Positions 17,196-24,476 of a stretch of DNA of 37,886 bases are shown piece by piece (position 1 is the first letter of the stretch; every line of letters starts with the position of its first letter). Both the position numbers and the translations under genes were made by a program. Source of the DNA: Stenotrophomonas maltophilia (GTDB lineage: Bacteria > Pseudomonadota > Gammaproteobacteria > Xanthomonadales > Xanthomonadaceae); contig DJBL01000067.1 in the NCBI GenBank assembly GCA_002435595.1, positions 17,866 through 55,751 of the forward strand, read 5' to 3'. The notes beneath the pieces were generated by a model, which saw only the letters and a list, made by a program, of their open reading frames with translations, did not search any database and was not told where the DNA came from.

Positions 17196-18316
17196 GCCGG
17201 CGAAAGCCCCGGATGGAACTCGGGGGCATCCTCGGCGCTCTCCAGTTCGCGGAACGGCACCCGGATGCGGCAGGCCACCCCTTCGGGCCAGATCATGTCC
17301 AGGCGCACCTCGGCCGCATCGCCGTACAGTTCGCGCAGGCGCAGCCGCGTGTTGGCCATGCCGATGCCGTGGCCGGCCGAGGCGGTCGGTTCGCCCGACA
17401 GGGTGCTGTTGCGGTTACGCACTTCGATGCACAGCACATCGCCGTCGCGTCGCGCGTCGATCTCGATGGTGTCGCTGCCCACGCGCTGGCCGATGCCGTG
17501 GCGCAGCGCGTTCTCCACCAGCGGCTGCAGGATCAGGCTGGGGACGGCGCAGTCCAGCGTATCGGGGGCAATGTAGGTGCGGGTGGTCAGGCGGTCCTTG
17601 AAGCGGACGCGCTGGATGCCCAGGTACAGCTCGATCAGGTCCAGTTCCTGGCGCAGGCTGATCTCCTGGCCGTCGTAATCTTCCAGGAACGCGCGCAGCA
17701 GCTCGCTCAGTCGCAGCAGCATGTCCTCGGCCGACAGCTTGTCTTCGTCGAGCAGGGTGATGATCGCGTGCAGCGTGTTGAACAGGAAATGCGGCTGCAA
17801 CTGCGACTTCAGCGCCAGCAGGCGTGATTGCGCCAGTTCGGTGGCCAGCTGGCTGGCTTCCAGTTCGCGCCGCGCCTTCTCGGCATGGAAGTGGATCGCC
17901 TGCTGGATCGCAAACAGGGTCCAGTAGGTGAGCAGGCCGATGGCGAAGTGCTGCTCCAGGAAGTAGCCCAGCTGTTGCAGGAATCCGCTGGGTTCGAACA
18001 GCGTGGAAACCAGTGCGCCCAGGACCATCGCCGCGAACGTCACGCCCAGGCTGGCCGGCACCTGGGCGCCGAGGCCGTGGAAGCGCTGGCTGCCGCGCAC
18101 GGGGAAGCGTTCGGCCAGGCTGAACACGGTTGGCGCCAGCGCCGCCCAGGTGTACCACTGGATCAGCGACCAGCGGGCCAGGTCCCAGAAGGGCCAGTTG
18201 GTGCGCGGCAGGCCGACGTTGATGGCGTTCTGCATGGCGAACACCAGCGCCACCACCGTCCACAGGGCGATGTAGCGTGACAGGCGGATCTGGGTGCTGC
18301 CGAGGCGGATGTTCAT
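17192..18316 (-). CDS. LytS/YehU-type sensor histidine kinase
   Basis: A 374-residue membrane kinase. About four helices span residues 12-150, followed by a helical linker, the His_kinase domain with phospho-His in LQPHFLFNTLH (about residue 175), and an HATPase domain with the N box in LVENALRHGI and a G box in AGHGIGMANTRLRL. It phosphorylates the LytTR regulator encoded immediately downstream. No recognisable sensor domain other than the membrane part. It is divergent from a small secreted-protein gene. Confidence 0.92.
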   Translation of the reverse strand: MNIRLGSTQIRLSRYIALWTVVALVFAMQNAINVGLPRTNWPFWDLARWSLIQWYTWAALAPTVFSLAERFPVRGSQRFHGLGAQVPASLGVTFAAMVLGALVSTLFEPSGFLQQLGYFLEQHFAIGLLTYWTLFAIQQAIHFHAEKARRELEASQLATELAQSRLLALKSQLQPHFLFNTLHAIITLLDEDKLSAEDMLLRLSELLRAFLEDYDGQEISLRQELDLIELYLGIQRVRFKDRLTTRTYIAPDTLDCAVPSLILQPLVENALRHGIGQRVGSDTIEIDARRDGDVLCIEVRNRNSTLSGEPTASAGHGIGMANTRLRLRELYGDAAEVRLDMIWPEGVACRIRVPFRELESAEDAPEFHPGLSPA

Positions 18317-18399
18317 GGCGGGGTCCGGGGCCAGCGTCTCTGGCGCGCCTCATCTTAGGCAGGGCCGGCGCGTGCGGGAAGCGCCGCAGTGGCCCCATT

Positions 18400-18431
18400 A
18401 CGATTGGTCCGCGCGTGGCGACGATTGGTCC
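18400..18431. repeat. 21-bp-phased direct repeats, candidate LytTR site
   Basis: ACGATTGGTCC occurs at 18400-18410 and again, identically, at 18421-18431, a period of exactly 21 bases (two helical turns). A third weaker copy, GTTGGTC, is at 18447-18453. LytTR regulators bind paired direct repeats with this phasing. The repeats lie 84-115 bases upstream of the kinase gene and 100-130 upstream of the divergent secreted-protein gene. Confidence 0.55.
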
Positions 18432-18531
18432 CGGATCGATTGCCGGGTTGGTCTGGCGGGCGCGTGATGCAGGCACCGGACGGCTGGCTGCCCTCCCGCC
18501 CGGCCTTCCCATTCGACCGGAGCGTCCTGCC

Positions 18532-18930
18532 ATGTCCATCATCCGAACCGCCGCCGTTGCCGTGTTGCTTGCCGCCACCACCACCGCCGCTTCCGCTGAC
18601 GGGGTGCGCTACCTGGCACTGCTCAACCGCGCCCACGACAGCGTGACTACCCTGGCCGTCGCGCCGGCCGGCAGTGCAGCGTTCCGTGACACGCCCATCG
18701 ATGCGCTGCCCGGCGGTGGCGGCGCGACCACGGTGGGCGTGGCCGACGCCGGCTGCCGCTACGACCTGAAAGTGGGCTTCCGCACCGGACGCAGCGTGGT
18801 GTACGCCAATGTCGATGTCTGCCGCGGCGGCACGCTGGTGATCAGTGCCATGCCCAAGGACGGGCGCTATGCGTTGCAGGCCGAACAGCCTGCCAGCGCG
18901 GTGGCGCAGCAGGGCGACAGGCCATGGTGA
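18532..18930 (+). CDS. Hypothetical secreted protein
   Basis: A 132-residue protein with a signal peptide (MSIIRTAAVAVLLAATTTAA) and a mature part with two cysteines (DAGCRYDL and VDVCRGG) that may pair. The family is unknown to me. It has good coding character. It is divergent from the LytTR kinase and shares an intergenic region with phased repeats, so it is a candidate target of that system. Its 3' end touches the debris of a GST gene. Confidence 0.72.
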   Translation: MSIIRTAAVAVLLAATTTAASADGVRYLALLNRAHDSVTTLAVAPAGSAAFRDTPIDALPGGGGATTVGVADAGCRYDLKVGFRTGRSVVYANVDVCRGGTLVISAMPKDGRYALQAEQPASAVAQQGDRPW

Positions 18931-18939
18931 TCGGGCCTG

Positions 18940-19068
18940 ATGCCGGCCCAGTGCGAACAGCCAGGCGTGGGCAATGCTGACGTACTCGCCCGGCAGGTAC
19001 GCGCGCCCTGCCAGGTGCTGGTCGATCCAGTCCAGGCGCTGTCCCGGTCTGGGGCGCGCCGTATCCAC
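18940..19068 (-). pseudogene. Fragment of a glutathione S-transferase gene
   Basis: The minus strand encodes TARPRPGQRLDWIDQHLAGR, then AYLPGEYVSIAHAWLFALG, which aligns with TARPKLDQRFAWIDAQLADR and DYLMGEHFSVADAYLFALI of the intact gstA at 21071. It covers about 43 residues of the C-terminal domain; the rest of the gene is missing. It is the left-most piece of the decayed copy described in the findings. Confidence 0.72.
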
Positions 19069-19115
19069 CTACGATCTCCCCGCGTGGGTGAAGGCGTGCG
19101 CGGACCGGGGCCCGG

Positions 19116-19937
19116 TCAGGGCGCCGGCGGCAGCGGCGAGGCGCGGTCACCGCGTCGTTGCCGGTTCCACAGGTGCCAGACGCACAGGTAGCACGCCAGC
19201 GCGATGCCCGGGGCGACGAACAGCGAGGGCGTGAACCCCAGCGGCACCTGCCATGCCACGGCCAAGGTCGTGCCCAGCACCGGCCAGATCCAGTGCAGCG
19301 GTTGGTTGCGGATCCAGCCGATGTTCATCGCGGCCAGGATGCCCCAGGACAGCACGCTGGCGCTCATGCCCGCCAGGACCAGCGTGTCGGCGGCCGTCGG
19401 CCGGGGTCCTTCAAGCAGGCCATCGAGCAGGTTGACCGGTGCGGCAAGGCCGAAAAACAGGTGAAAGAACAGGCCCGGCAGGCACACCAGCCACACCAGC
19501 ACCGACAGCAGGATCTTGGCAGCGGTGCCCAGGCGGAAGCGCGGCGTCGGTGCGGGCGTTGCGGCAGCGGAGGCGGCCGCGGCCACGCGCGGTGCGGCAG
19601 GCAGCGGTGGCAGGTCCACGGGCGCGGCGAGCATCTGGCCGTCTGCGCCGTACGCCTCGTTCTCATCGCCGAGCACGCGCGCGTCCAGCGCCTGCGCGAT
19701 CTGGTGCATCTTGCGCAGGGTGTCCTGGCCCGGGTTCTTGGTTTCCACGCGGTTGTCCTGGTGCCACAGGCCCACCTGGGTGTCCGCATCGGGCCTCCAC
19801 CAGGCATCGCCCGCGGTGCCGTCGGCCTGCATCTGCGGATCCTGTGCGACGTAGTCCAGCCACTCCTGTCGCGTAATGGTCGGGCCTTCCTCGTCGAACC
19901 AGTACTGGCGCCGGGTGATGTGGACGTTGTAACCCAT
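19116..19937 (-). CDS. Hypothetical membrane protein
   Basis: A 273-residue protein. The N-terminal 110 residues are soluble and aromatic-rich (MGYNVHITRRQYWFDEEGP, WWRPDADTQVGLWH), then comes an Ala/Pro linker and about four helices at 140-255. I do not recognise it. AAGGAG lies 5 bases before the ATG. It sits inside the decayed duplication and seems intact, so it may have been inserted or may have belonged to the original block. Confidence 0.72.
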   Translation of the reverse strand: MGYNVHITRRQYWFDEEGPTITRQEWLDYVAQDPQMQADGTAGDAWWRPDADTQVGLWHQDNRVETKNPGQDTLRKMHQIAQALDARVLGDENEAYGADGQMLAAPVDLPPLPAAPRVAAAASAAATPAPTPRFRLGTAAKILLSVLVWLVCLPGLFFHLFFGLAAPVNLLDGLLEGPRPTAADTLVLAGMSASVLSWGILAAMNIGWIRNQPLHWIWPVLGTTLAVAWQVPLGFTPSLFVAPGIALACYLCVWHLWNRQRRGDRASPLPPAP

Positions 19938-20029
19938 GCATGCTCCTTGTCGTGCTGCGGACAGCTTCCCTGGTGGCCCATTGTAGGGGCGGCGTCAGCG
20001 TGCGTGGTCTTCGGCGCGGAACTCTGGCG

Positions 20030-20300
20030 CAGCTCGAGGAGCATGCGCAGCCGCGACTGTTCGGCGCTGTCTGCCGGCAACCCGGCATCCAGCGCGCGCA
20101 GGTAGGTCTCCAGCCCGGCAGCCTGCAGGACCGTCTCGCAGTGCGAGCCAGCGGCGGTGGCAATCCCGGTGGCGCTGGCACTGCTGCGGACGTGCTGCTG
20201 GGCGTAGCCGAAGTGGCAGTCGAGCAGTGCGGTCCGGCGTCGGCGTCGCCGCAGGTTCCTGGGCGAACGCGGGGGCGGCCGGTACCAGGGCGGCGATCAG
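20030..20300 (-). pseudogene. Frameshifted copy of the small secreted-protein gene
   Basis: The minus strand holds a signal-peptide end (LIAALVPAAPAFAQ) and, after a one-base frame change near 20230, a stretch TALLDCHFGYAQQHVRS followed by LRALDAGLPADSAE. These match the intact gene at 22157-22531. The N-terminal start is lost: the signal peptide is fused in frame to a truncated LysR gene upstream. The C-terminus diverges before the normal end. Confidence 0.75.
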
Positions 20301-20734
20301 GGCGGCGTAGAGACCCGCCTGCAGGTCGCCGATCCGCCGTGCCACCAGCGACGGGTCGCGGATCGGGCCGCCGCGCAGCACCGCATCCGCGTTCTCCCCG
20401 ATCAGGTCGACGGTGCGGTCGCTCACCCCGAGGTCGAGCTGGATGTCCGGATAGCGGGCGAGGAAGGCGGGCAGGGCCGGAACCAGCAGCAGGCGCGCCA
20501 GTGGCGCGGGCACGTCGATGCGCAGGCGCCCGCGCGGGAGTGCGGCCGCACCGGACAGGCTGGTGTCGGCATCGTCGATGCCGGCCAGCAGGCGCACCAC
20601 CCGTTCGTAGCAGGCTGCGCCATCGGCGGTGACGTTGACCTGGCGCGTGGTGCGGTTGAGCAGGCGCACCCGCAGGCGTGCCTCCAGCTGCTGGACCAGT
20701 TGGGTGAGGGTGGTCCTGCTCAGGTGCAGGGTCT
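20301..20734 (-). pseudogene. LysR regulator gene truncated at both ends
   Basis: The minus strand encodes LSRTTLTQLVQQLEARLRVR through RRIGDLQAGLYAA, matching residues about 27-170 of the LysR at 22567. The first 26 residues (first half of the HTH) and the last 140 (most of the effector domain) are missing. By eye, DNA identity to the intact gene is roughly 80 percent. Downstream it runs in frame into the signal peptide of the secreted-protein remnant. Confidence 0.82.
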
Positions 20735-21034
20735 GAACGCGACCGCTATTGGCTGGCGGTACGCGCCAATGGCTTCCTGTTCGTATCCGGACAGGTCGGC
20801 AGCCGCGAGGACGGCTCGCCCGAACCGGTGCTGGAGGACCAGGTACGACGCGCATTCGAGAACCTCAACGCGGTGCTGGGCGCGGCCGGCTGCACGTCCG
20901 ACGATGTGGTCGACGTGACCGTGTTCCTGGTCGATCCCGAGGCGATCTTCGAACGCGTCTGGGTTGGCCTGCTGGGCATCGGCGCGGGCGCCATGCTGCT
21001 GATGCTGGTGTTGATCCTGATGTGGCGCCCGTAG
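20735..21034 (+). pseudogene. RidA fragment fused to a foreign hydrophobic tail
   Basis: Positions 20735-20963 match 23674-23902 of the intact ridA over 229 bases with six mismatches and no gap (counted by eye). The first 16 codons and the last 48 or so are missing. After VW the frame continues into VGLLGIGAGAMLLMLVLILM and WRP before a stop, a single-helix tail of unknown origin. There is no proper start: only a GTG at 20828. It is probably debris, although a short membrane peptide could be made. Confidence 0.75.
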
Positions 21035-21050
21035 CGCCGCGCATCGACCC

Positions 21051-21069
21051 GGCCTGCGGCACGCAGGCC
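21051..21069. terminator. Perfect stem-loop between convergent ends
   Basis: GGCCTGCG (21051-21058) and CGCAGGCC (21062-21069) pair fully across a GCA loop, one base from the gstA stop. No T-run on either strand, so it is a stem-loop with possible terminator or mRNA-end role. Confidence 0.5.
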
Positions 21070-21070
21070 G

Positions 21071-21700
21071 TTACTGCAGTCCTTCGGCGGCCAATGCCTG
21101 CTGCACCGCCGGCCGCGCCCGCACGCGGGCATACCAGCGCTGCAGATGCAGAAACCGGTCGAAATGGATGTCCGTCTTGTAGTACGAGGTGAGCCACGCT
21201 GCCTGTCCCCAGCCGATCAAGGCGAACAGATAGGCATCGGCCACGCTGAAATGCTCCCCCATGAGGTAGTCGCGGTCCGCCAGTTGCGCGTCGATCCAGG
21301 CGAAGCGCTGGTCGAGTTTCGGTCGCGCCGTCTCCGTGTACTTGCCGGCGGCCACCGGATACAGCAGCGGAATGAACCCCTTGTGGATCTCGGTGCCAAG
21401 GAAGCCCAGCCATTCCTGCAGGCGGTAGCGTTCAACGCTGCCTTGAACAGGAGCCAGGCCGCCTTCGGGCCGCTGGTCGGCCAGGTACTGCAGGATGGCG
21501 GTGCCTTCGCGCAGCACGCTGCCGTCGTCCATCGCCAGTGCCGGCACGTAGCCCAGCGGGTTGACCTGCAGGTAGTCCTCGCCGTGTTCGGTGCGATGGC
21601 TGCGCGGGTCCACCCGGACCAGGGTGGCGTCGAGGCCCAGTTCATTGAGCACGATATGCGGGGCGAGCGAGCAGGCCGCAGGCAGGTAATAGAGCTTCAT
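21071..21700 (-). CDS. gstA: Glutathione S-transferase (beta class, GstA-like)
   Basis: A 209-residue cytosolic GST. MKLYYLPAACSLAPH has Cys10, the mixed-disulfide cysteine of bacterial beta-class enzymes. VPALAMDD and EGTAILQYLAD belong to the thioredoxin-like domain, then the helical domain with LGTEIHKGFIPLLYP and SVADAYLFALI. Length and motifs match E. coli GstA (201). The ATG at 21700 is preferred to a longer frame because it aligns with the family start. It is divergent from the HxlR regulator, with a shared 138-base promoter region, suggesting control by it. Confidence 0.92.
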   Translation of the reverse strand: MKLYYLPAACSLAPHIVLNELGLDATLVRVDPRSHRTEHGEDYLQVNPLGYVPALAMDDGSVLREGTAILQYLADQRPEGGLAPVQGSVERYRLQEWLGFLGTEIHKGFIPLLYPVAAGKYTETARPKLDQRFAWIDAQLADRDYLMGEHFSVADAYLFALIGWGQAAWLTSYYKTDIHFDRFLHLQRWYARVRARPAVQQALAAEGLQ

Positions 21701-21787
21701 CGGGGTGTCCGGCAACAGAAGTGGGGCCTCGCTGTGAGGCGTCCGCCGCATTCTAGGTGCGCGGTATAAAAACGGAAGAAGGCACTA

Positions 21788-21817
21788 TTGTGTGGTGTAG
21801 GTACATAACGTATACCT
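21788..21817 (+). promoter_or_regulatory. Promoter and candidate operator of the HxlR gene
   Basis: TTGTGT (21788-21793) and TATACC (21811-21816) are 17 bases apart. AGGTA (21799-21803) and TACCT (21813-21817) form an inverted repeat across the spacer and -10 box, a sensible place for HxlR autorepression. The same region serves gstA in the opposite direction. Confidence 0.5.
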
Positions 21818-21838
21818 GTTGCCCCTGCAGGAGCCACC

Positions 21839-22252
21839 ATGAAAGACAATGTATCGGGCTGTTCGGTGGAGGAGGCGATGCGCCTGCTGGGCGGACGCTG
21901 GCGCCTGCTGATCGCGTCCTATCTGCTCGACGGGGCCAAGCGCTTCAACGACCTGCGTCGCGACATGCCGGCGATCTCCCAGCGCATGCTCACCCTGGAC
22001 CTGCGTGCGCTGGAAGAGGCCGGGCTGATCCGCCGCACCGTGTATCCCACCGTGCCGGTCAAGGTGGAATGCGCCCTCACTGACGACGGCCGACGGCTGC
22101 AGCCGGTGGTCGAGGTGATGAAGGAGTTCGGGTTGTGGGTGAAGGCGCGCGCCGGCTCAGGGCGCGTCGCTGGCGGCGCGGAACTGCAGGACCTTGTCGA
22201 TGGTGAAGCCGGGCAGCATGCCGCGCAGTTCGTCGAGCATGCCGATGCGTGA
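21839..22252 (+). CDS. HxlR-family winged-helix regulator
   Basis: A 137-residue HxlR/DUF24 regulator. Cys8 in SGCSVEEAMRLLGG is at the usual place of the redox/electrophile-sensing cysteine. RFNDLRRDMPAISQRMLTLD and LIRRTVYPTVPVKVE are typical, ending near MKEFGLWVKA at about residue 102. The last 30 or so residues have no family counterpart and are the antisense of the downstream gene, so the frame seems to have run on past its old stop. GCAGGAG precedes the ATG. Its divergent neighbour gstA fits a reactive-electrophile response. Confidence 0.87.
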   Translation: MKDNVSGCSVEEAMRLLGGRWRLLIASYLLDGAKRFNDLRRDMPAISQRMLTLDLRALEEAGLIRRTVYPTVPVKVECALTDDGRRLQPVVEVMKEFGLWVKARAGSGRVAGGAELQDLVDGEAGQHAAQFVEHADA

Positions 22253-22531
22253 GGCCTCCGCGCTGTCTGCCGGCAACCCGGCATCCAGCGCGCGCAGGTA
22301 GGTGCCAAGCCCGGCCGCCTGCAAGGCCGGTTCGCAGTACGAGGCGGCCGCCGTGGCGATTTCGGTGGCGCTGGCAGTGCTGCGGAAGTGCTGCTGGGCG
22401 TAGCCGAAGTGGCAGTCCAACAAGGCGGTCAGCGCGGGGTCCTGCGTTGTCGGCGGCGCGCTGGTCTGCGCCACGGCTGGCGCCCCCAGGGCCAGGGTGA
22501 CAAGCAGGGCGGCACGGAAGCGACGGGGCAT
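22157..22531 (-). CDS. Small secreted hypothetical protein
   Basis: A 124-residue protein with a signal peptide (MPRRFRAALLVTLALGAPAVA) and two Cys in the mature region (LLDCHFGYAQQH and SYCEPALQ). No family assigned. Its last 96 bases overlap the hxlR frame on the other strand. A frameshifted relative lies at 20030. It is about 35 bases after the lysR stop and probably in its transcript. Confidence 0.7.
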   Translation of the reverse strand: MPRRFRAALLVTLALGAPAVAQTSAPPTTQDPALTALLDCHFGYAQQHFRSTASATEIATAAASYCEPALQAAGLGTYLRALDAGLPADSAEASRIGMLDELRGMLPGFTIDKVLQFRAASDAP

Positions 22532-22566
22532 GGCGGTCTCGTTCGGGCGGGTCAGTGGCGGCACGG

Positions 22567-23493
22567 TCAGCGCGGGGGCAGCGTCTGGACCGGGGCGACC
22601 GTGTCCAGCAGCGCCGCCACCCAGTCGATGAACACCCGCAGCTTGGCACTGACGTGGCGGTTCGGCGGAAACGCAACATACAGCGGCATGGGCGCCAGCT
22701 GCCAGTCGGGCAGCACGCGTACCAGTTCACCGTTGGCCACATGCGCGGCGGCCATGTAGTCGGGCAGCCACAGCACGCCCAGCCCGGCCACGCCCGCGGC
22801 CAGATAGGCGTTGCCATCATCGACCGCCAGCAGATACCGCCCGTGCACATGGCGTTGCTGGTCGTCGCGGCGCAGGGCATAGGGCAGCACCGTGCCGCTG
22901 CGCGCGCGCAGGTAGCCGACGATGCGATGGGGGCTGCTTTCCAGGTCGTGCGGGTCCAACGGCGTGCCGGCCTGCGCGAGGTAGGCCGGCGCGGCGTACA
23001 GGCCGGCCTGCAGGTCGCCGATGCGACGGGCCACCAGCGACGGCGTGGTGATCTCGCCGCCACGGATCACCGCGTCCACGCGTTCGTCGATCAGGTCGAC
23101 GTGGCGGTCGCTGACGCCCAAGTGCAGCTGGATCTCCGGATACAGTGCATGGAAGCTGGCCAACGCCGGTACCAGGACCAGCCGTGCCAAGGGCGCCGGC
23201 ACATCCACCCGCAGGCGCCCGCGCGGCGTGGCGGCGGCACCGGACAGGCTGGTTTCGGCATCGTCGATATCGGCCAGCAGGCGCACCACCCGCTCGTAGT
23301 AGGCCGCGCCGTCGGCGCTGAGGTTGACCTGCCGGGTCGTGCGATTGAGCAGGCGCACACGCAGCCGCGCCTCCAATTGTTGCACCAGCTGGGTGACCGT
23401 GGTCCTGCTCATGTGCAGGCTCTGCGCGGCCTTGGTGAAGCTGCCGGTTTCCACCACCCGGGCGAAGGCCTGCATTGCGTCGAACCGGTCCAT
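22567..23493 (-). CDS. LysR-family regulator
   Basis: A 308-residue LysR regulator with the HTH in residues 1-60 (MDRFDAMQAFARVVETGSF, KAAQSLHMSRTTVTQLVQQL) and the substrate-binding domain from about 90 to 300. I start at the ATG 23493, which fits the family; an ATG three codons earlier (23502) is possible. It is divergent from ridA with a T-N11-A box between them, so ridA is the likely target. A truncated relative is at 20301. Confidence 0.92.
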   Translation of the reverse strand: MDRFDAMQAFARVVETGSFTKAAQSLHMSRTTVTQLVQQLEARLRVRLLNRTTRQVNLSADGAAYYERVVRLLADIDDAETSLSGAAATPRGRLRVDVPAPLARLVLVPALASFHALYPEIQLHLGVSDRHVDLIDERVDAVIRGGEITTPSLVARRIGDLQAGLYAAPAYLAQAGTPLDPHDLESSPHRIVGYLRARSGTVLPYALRRDDQQRHVHGRYLLAVDDGNAYLAAGVAGLGVLWLPDYMAAAHVANGELVRVLPDWQLAPMPLYVAFPPNRHVSAKLRVFIDWVAALLDTVAPVQTLPPR

Positions 23494-23513
23494 GCGGGGC
23501 ATCCGGAAGGAAT

Positions 23514-23532
23514 TGTTTGGATTCTACAAACA
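23514..23532. promoter_or_regulatory. LysR box between lysR and ridA
   Basis: TGTTTG (23514-23519) and CAAACA (23527-23532) are a perfect inverted repeat with a 7-base centre and contain the LysR consensus T-N11-A. It is about 20 bases before lysR and 94 before ridA. The decayed copy lacks this segment. Confidence 0.6.
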
Positions 23533-23625
23533 GTGATGGCCGGTGTGGGGCGTTTATCCGCGGGCCGCGTCGGCCTACCGTGGCGGCAGTGCAATGGATC
23601 GGCCGCATGGCCGTTGGAGAAGACG

Positions 23626-24048
23626 ATGGCAACCCGTGACGTGGTATTCCCGCCGGGCCGGCAGGCCCTGTACGAACGCAACCGCTATTCGCCGGCGGTA
23701 CGCGCCAATGGCTTCCTGTTCGTATCCGGACAGGTCGGCAGCCGCGAGGACGGCTCGCCCGAACCGGTGCTGGAGGACCAGGTACGGCGCGCATTCGAGA
23801 ACCTCAACGCGGTGCTGGGCGCGGCCGGATGCACGTTCGACGATGTGGTCGACGTGACCGTGTTCCTGGTCGATCCCGAGGCGATCTTCGAACGCGTCTG
23901 GGCGATCGTGCCCGAGTACTGGGGCCAGGCGCCGTATCCGACCCTGACCGGCATCGGGGTGACCTGGTTGTATGGGTTCGACGTTGAAATCAAGGTGATC
24001 GCCACGCTGCCGGACGCGGCGGCGCACGGAACGGCAGTCGCCCGCTAG
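23626..24048 (+). CDS. RidA/YjgF-family protein
   Basis: A 140-residue RidA-fold protein (NGFLFVSGQVGSREDGSPEP, RAFENLNAVLGAAG, VTVFLVDPEAIFERVW, YGFDVEIKVIATL). The catalytic Arg block of RidA is replaced (YPTLTGIGV), so imine deaminase activity is doubtful; it fits one of the uncharacterised Rid groups. GGAG lies 7 bases before the ATG. It is divergent from lysR. Its stop TAG overlaps the stop of the convergent gene in a shared CTAG. Confidence 0.88.
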   Translation: MATRDVVFPPGRQALYERNRYSPAVRANGFLFVSGQVGSREDGSPEPVLEDQVRRAFENLNAVLGAAGCTFDDVVDVTVFLVDPEAIFERVWAIVPEYWGQAPYPTLTGIGVTWLYGFDVEIKVIATLPDAAAHGTAVAR

Positions 24049-24476
24049 GCGCCTGTGCTGTCGTGGGATGGCGGAGGGACAGGCAGGGCGTGCCGGCCCA
24101 GTCGGGCGCAGATGACCGGCCAGCGCCTGGCCAGCAACAGCATGACCACCCAGGTCACGCCGGGCAGCGCCGGGATGAAGGCCGAAAACACCGGCACCAC
24201 GACATCGGCATGCAGCGCGCTCACCCAGCGGCCGGCGGGTGAGCCCATCTCGAGCAGTTGCGGGCCGATGTACGTGGCCAGCACCTCTGCCGGCAGCATC
24301 ACCAGCGCCACGCAGGCGGCGAAGGCGCCGTAGACCAGCGCCGCAACGGTCAGGGTGAACCTGCCGGCGCAGGGAAGGCGGCGCCAGGGCAGGCAGGCAC
24401 GCAGGGCGGGCGCCCACAATGGCACTGACACCCAGAGCAGCACCAGACCATGGAGGATCGCGTCGTCAGGGCTCAT
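24045..24476 (-). CDS. Small membrane protein B
   Basis: A 143-residue hydrophobic protein with about four helices (LHGLVLLWVSVPLWAPAL, LTVAALVYGAFAACVALVM, VFSAFIPALPGVTWVVMLLL). Family unknown. Start chosen at 24476 because it overlaps the stop of the upstream gene (ATGA) and the longer frame upstream is antisense-like. It resembles its upstream neighbour in size and layout, suggesting a two-subunit complex or an old duplication. Confidence 0.68.
   Translation of the reverse strand: MSPDDAILHGLVLLWVSVPLWAPALRACLPWRRLPCAGRFTLTVAALVYGAFAACVALVMLPAEVLATYIGPQLLEMGSPAGRWVSALHADVVVPVFSAFIPALPGVTWVVMLLLARRWPVICARLGRHALPVPPPSHDSTGA

Noticed and set aside
19995..20855. A single 286-residue LysR-type protein on the minus strand
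   Set aside because: Only the middle is LysR. The N-terminal part is the antisense of the RidA fragment, and the C-terminal part is a signal peptide and an out-of-frame remnant, so it is a junction of broken genes.
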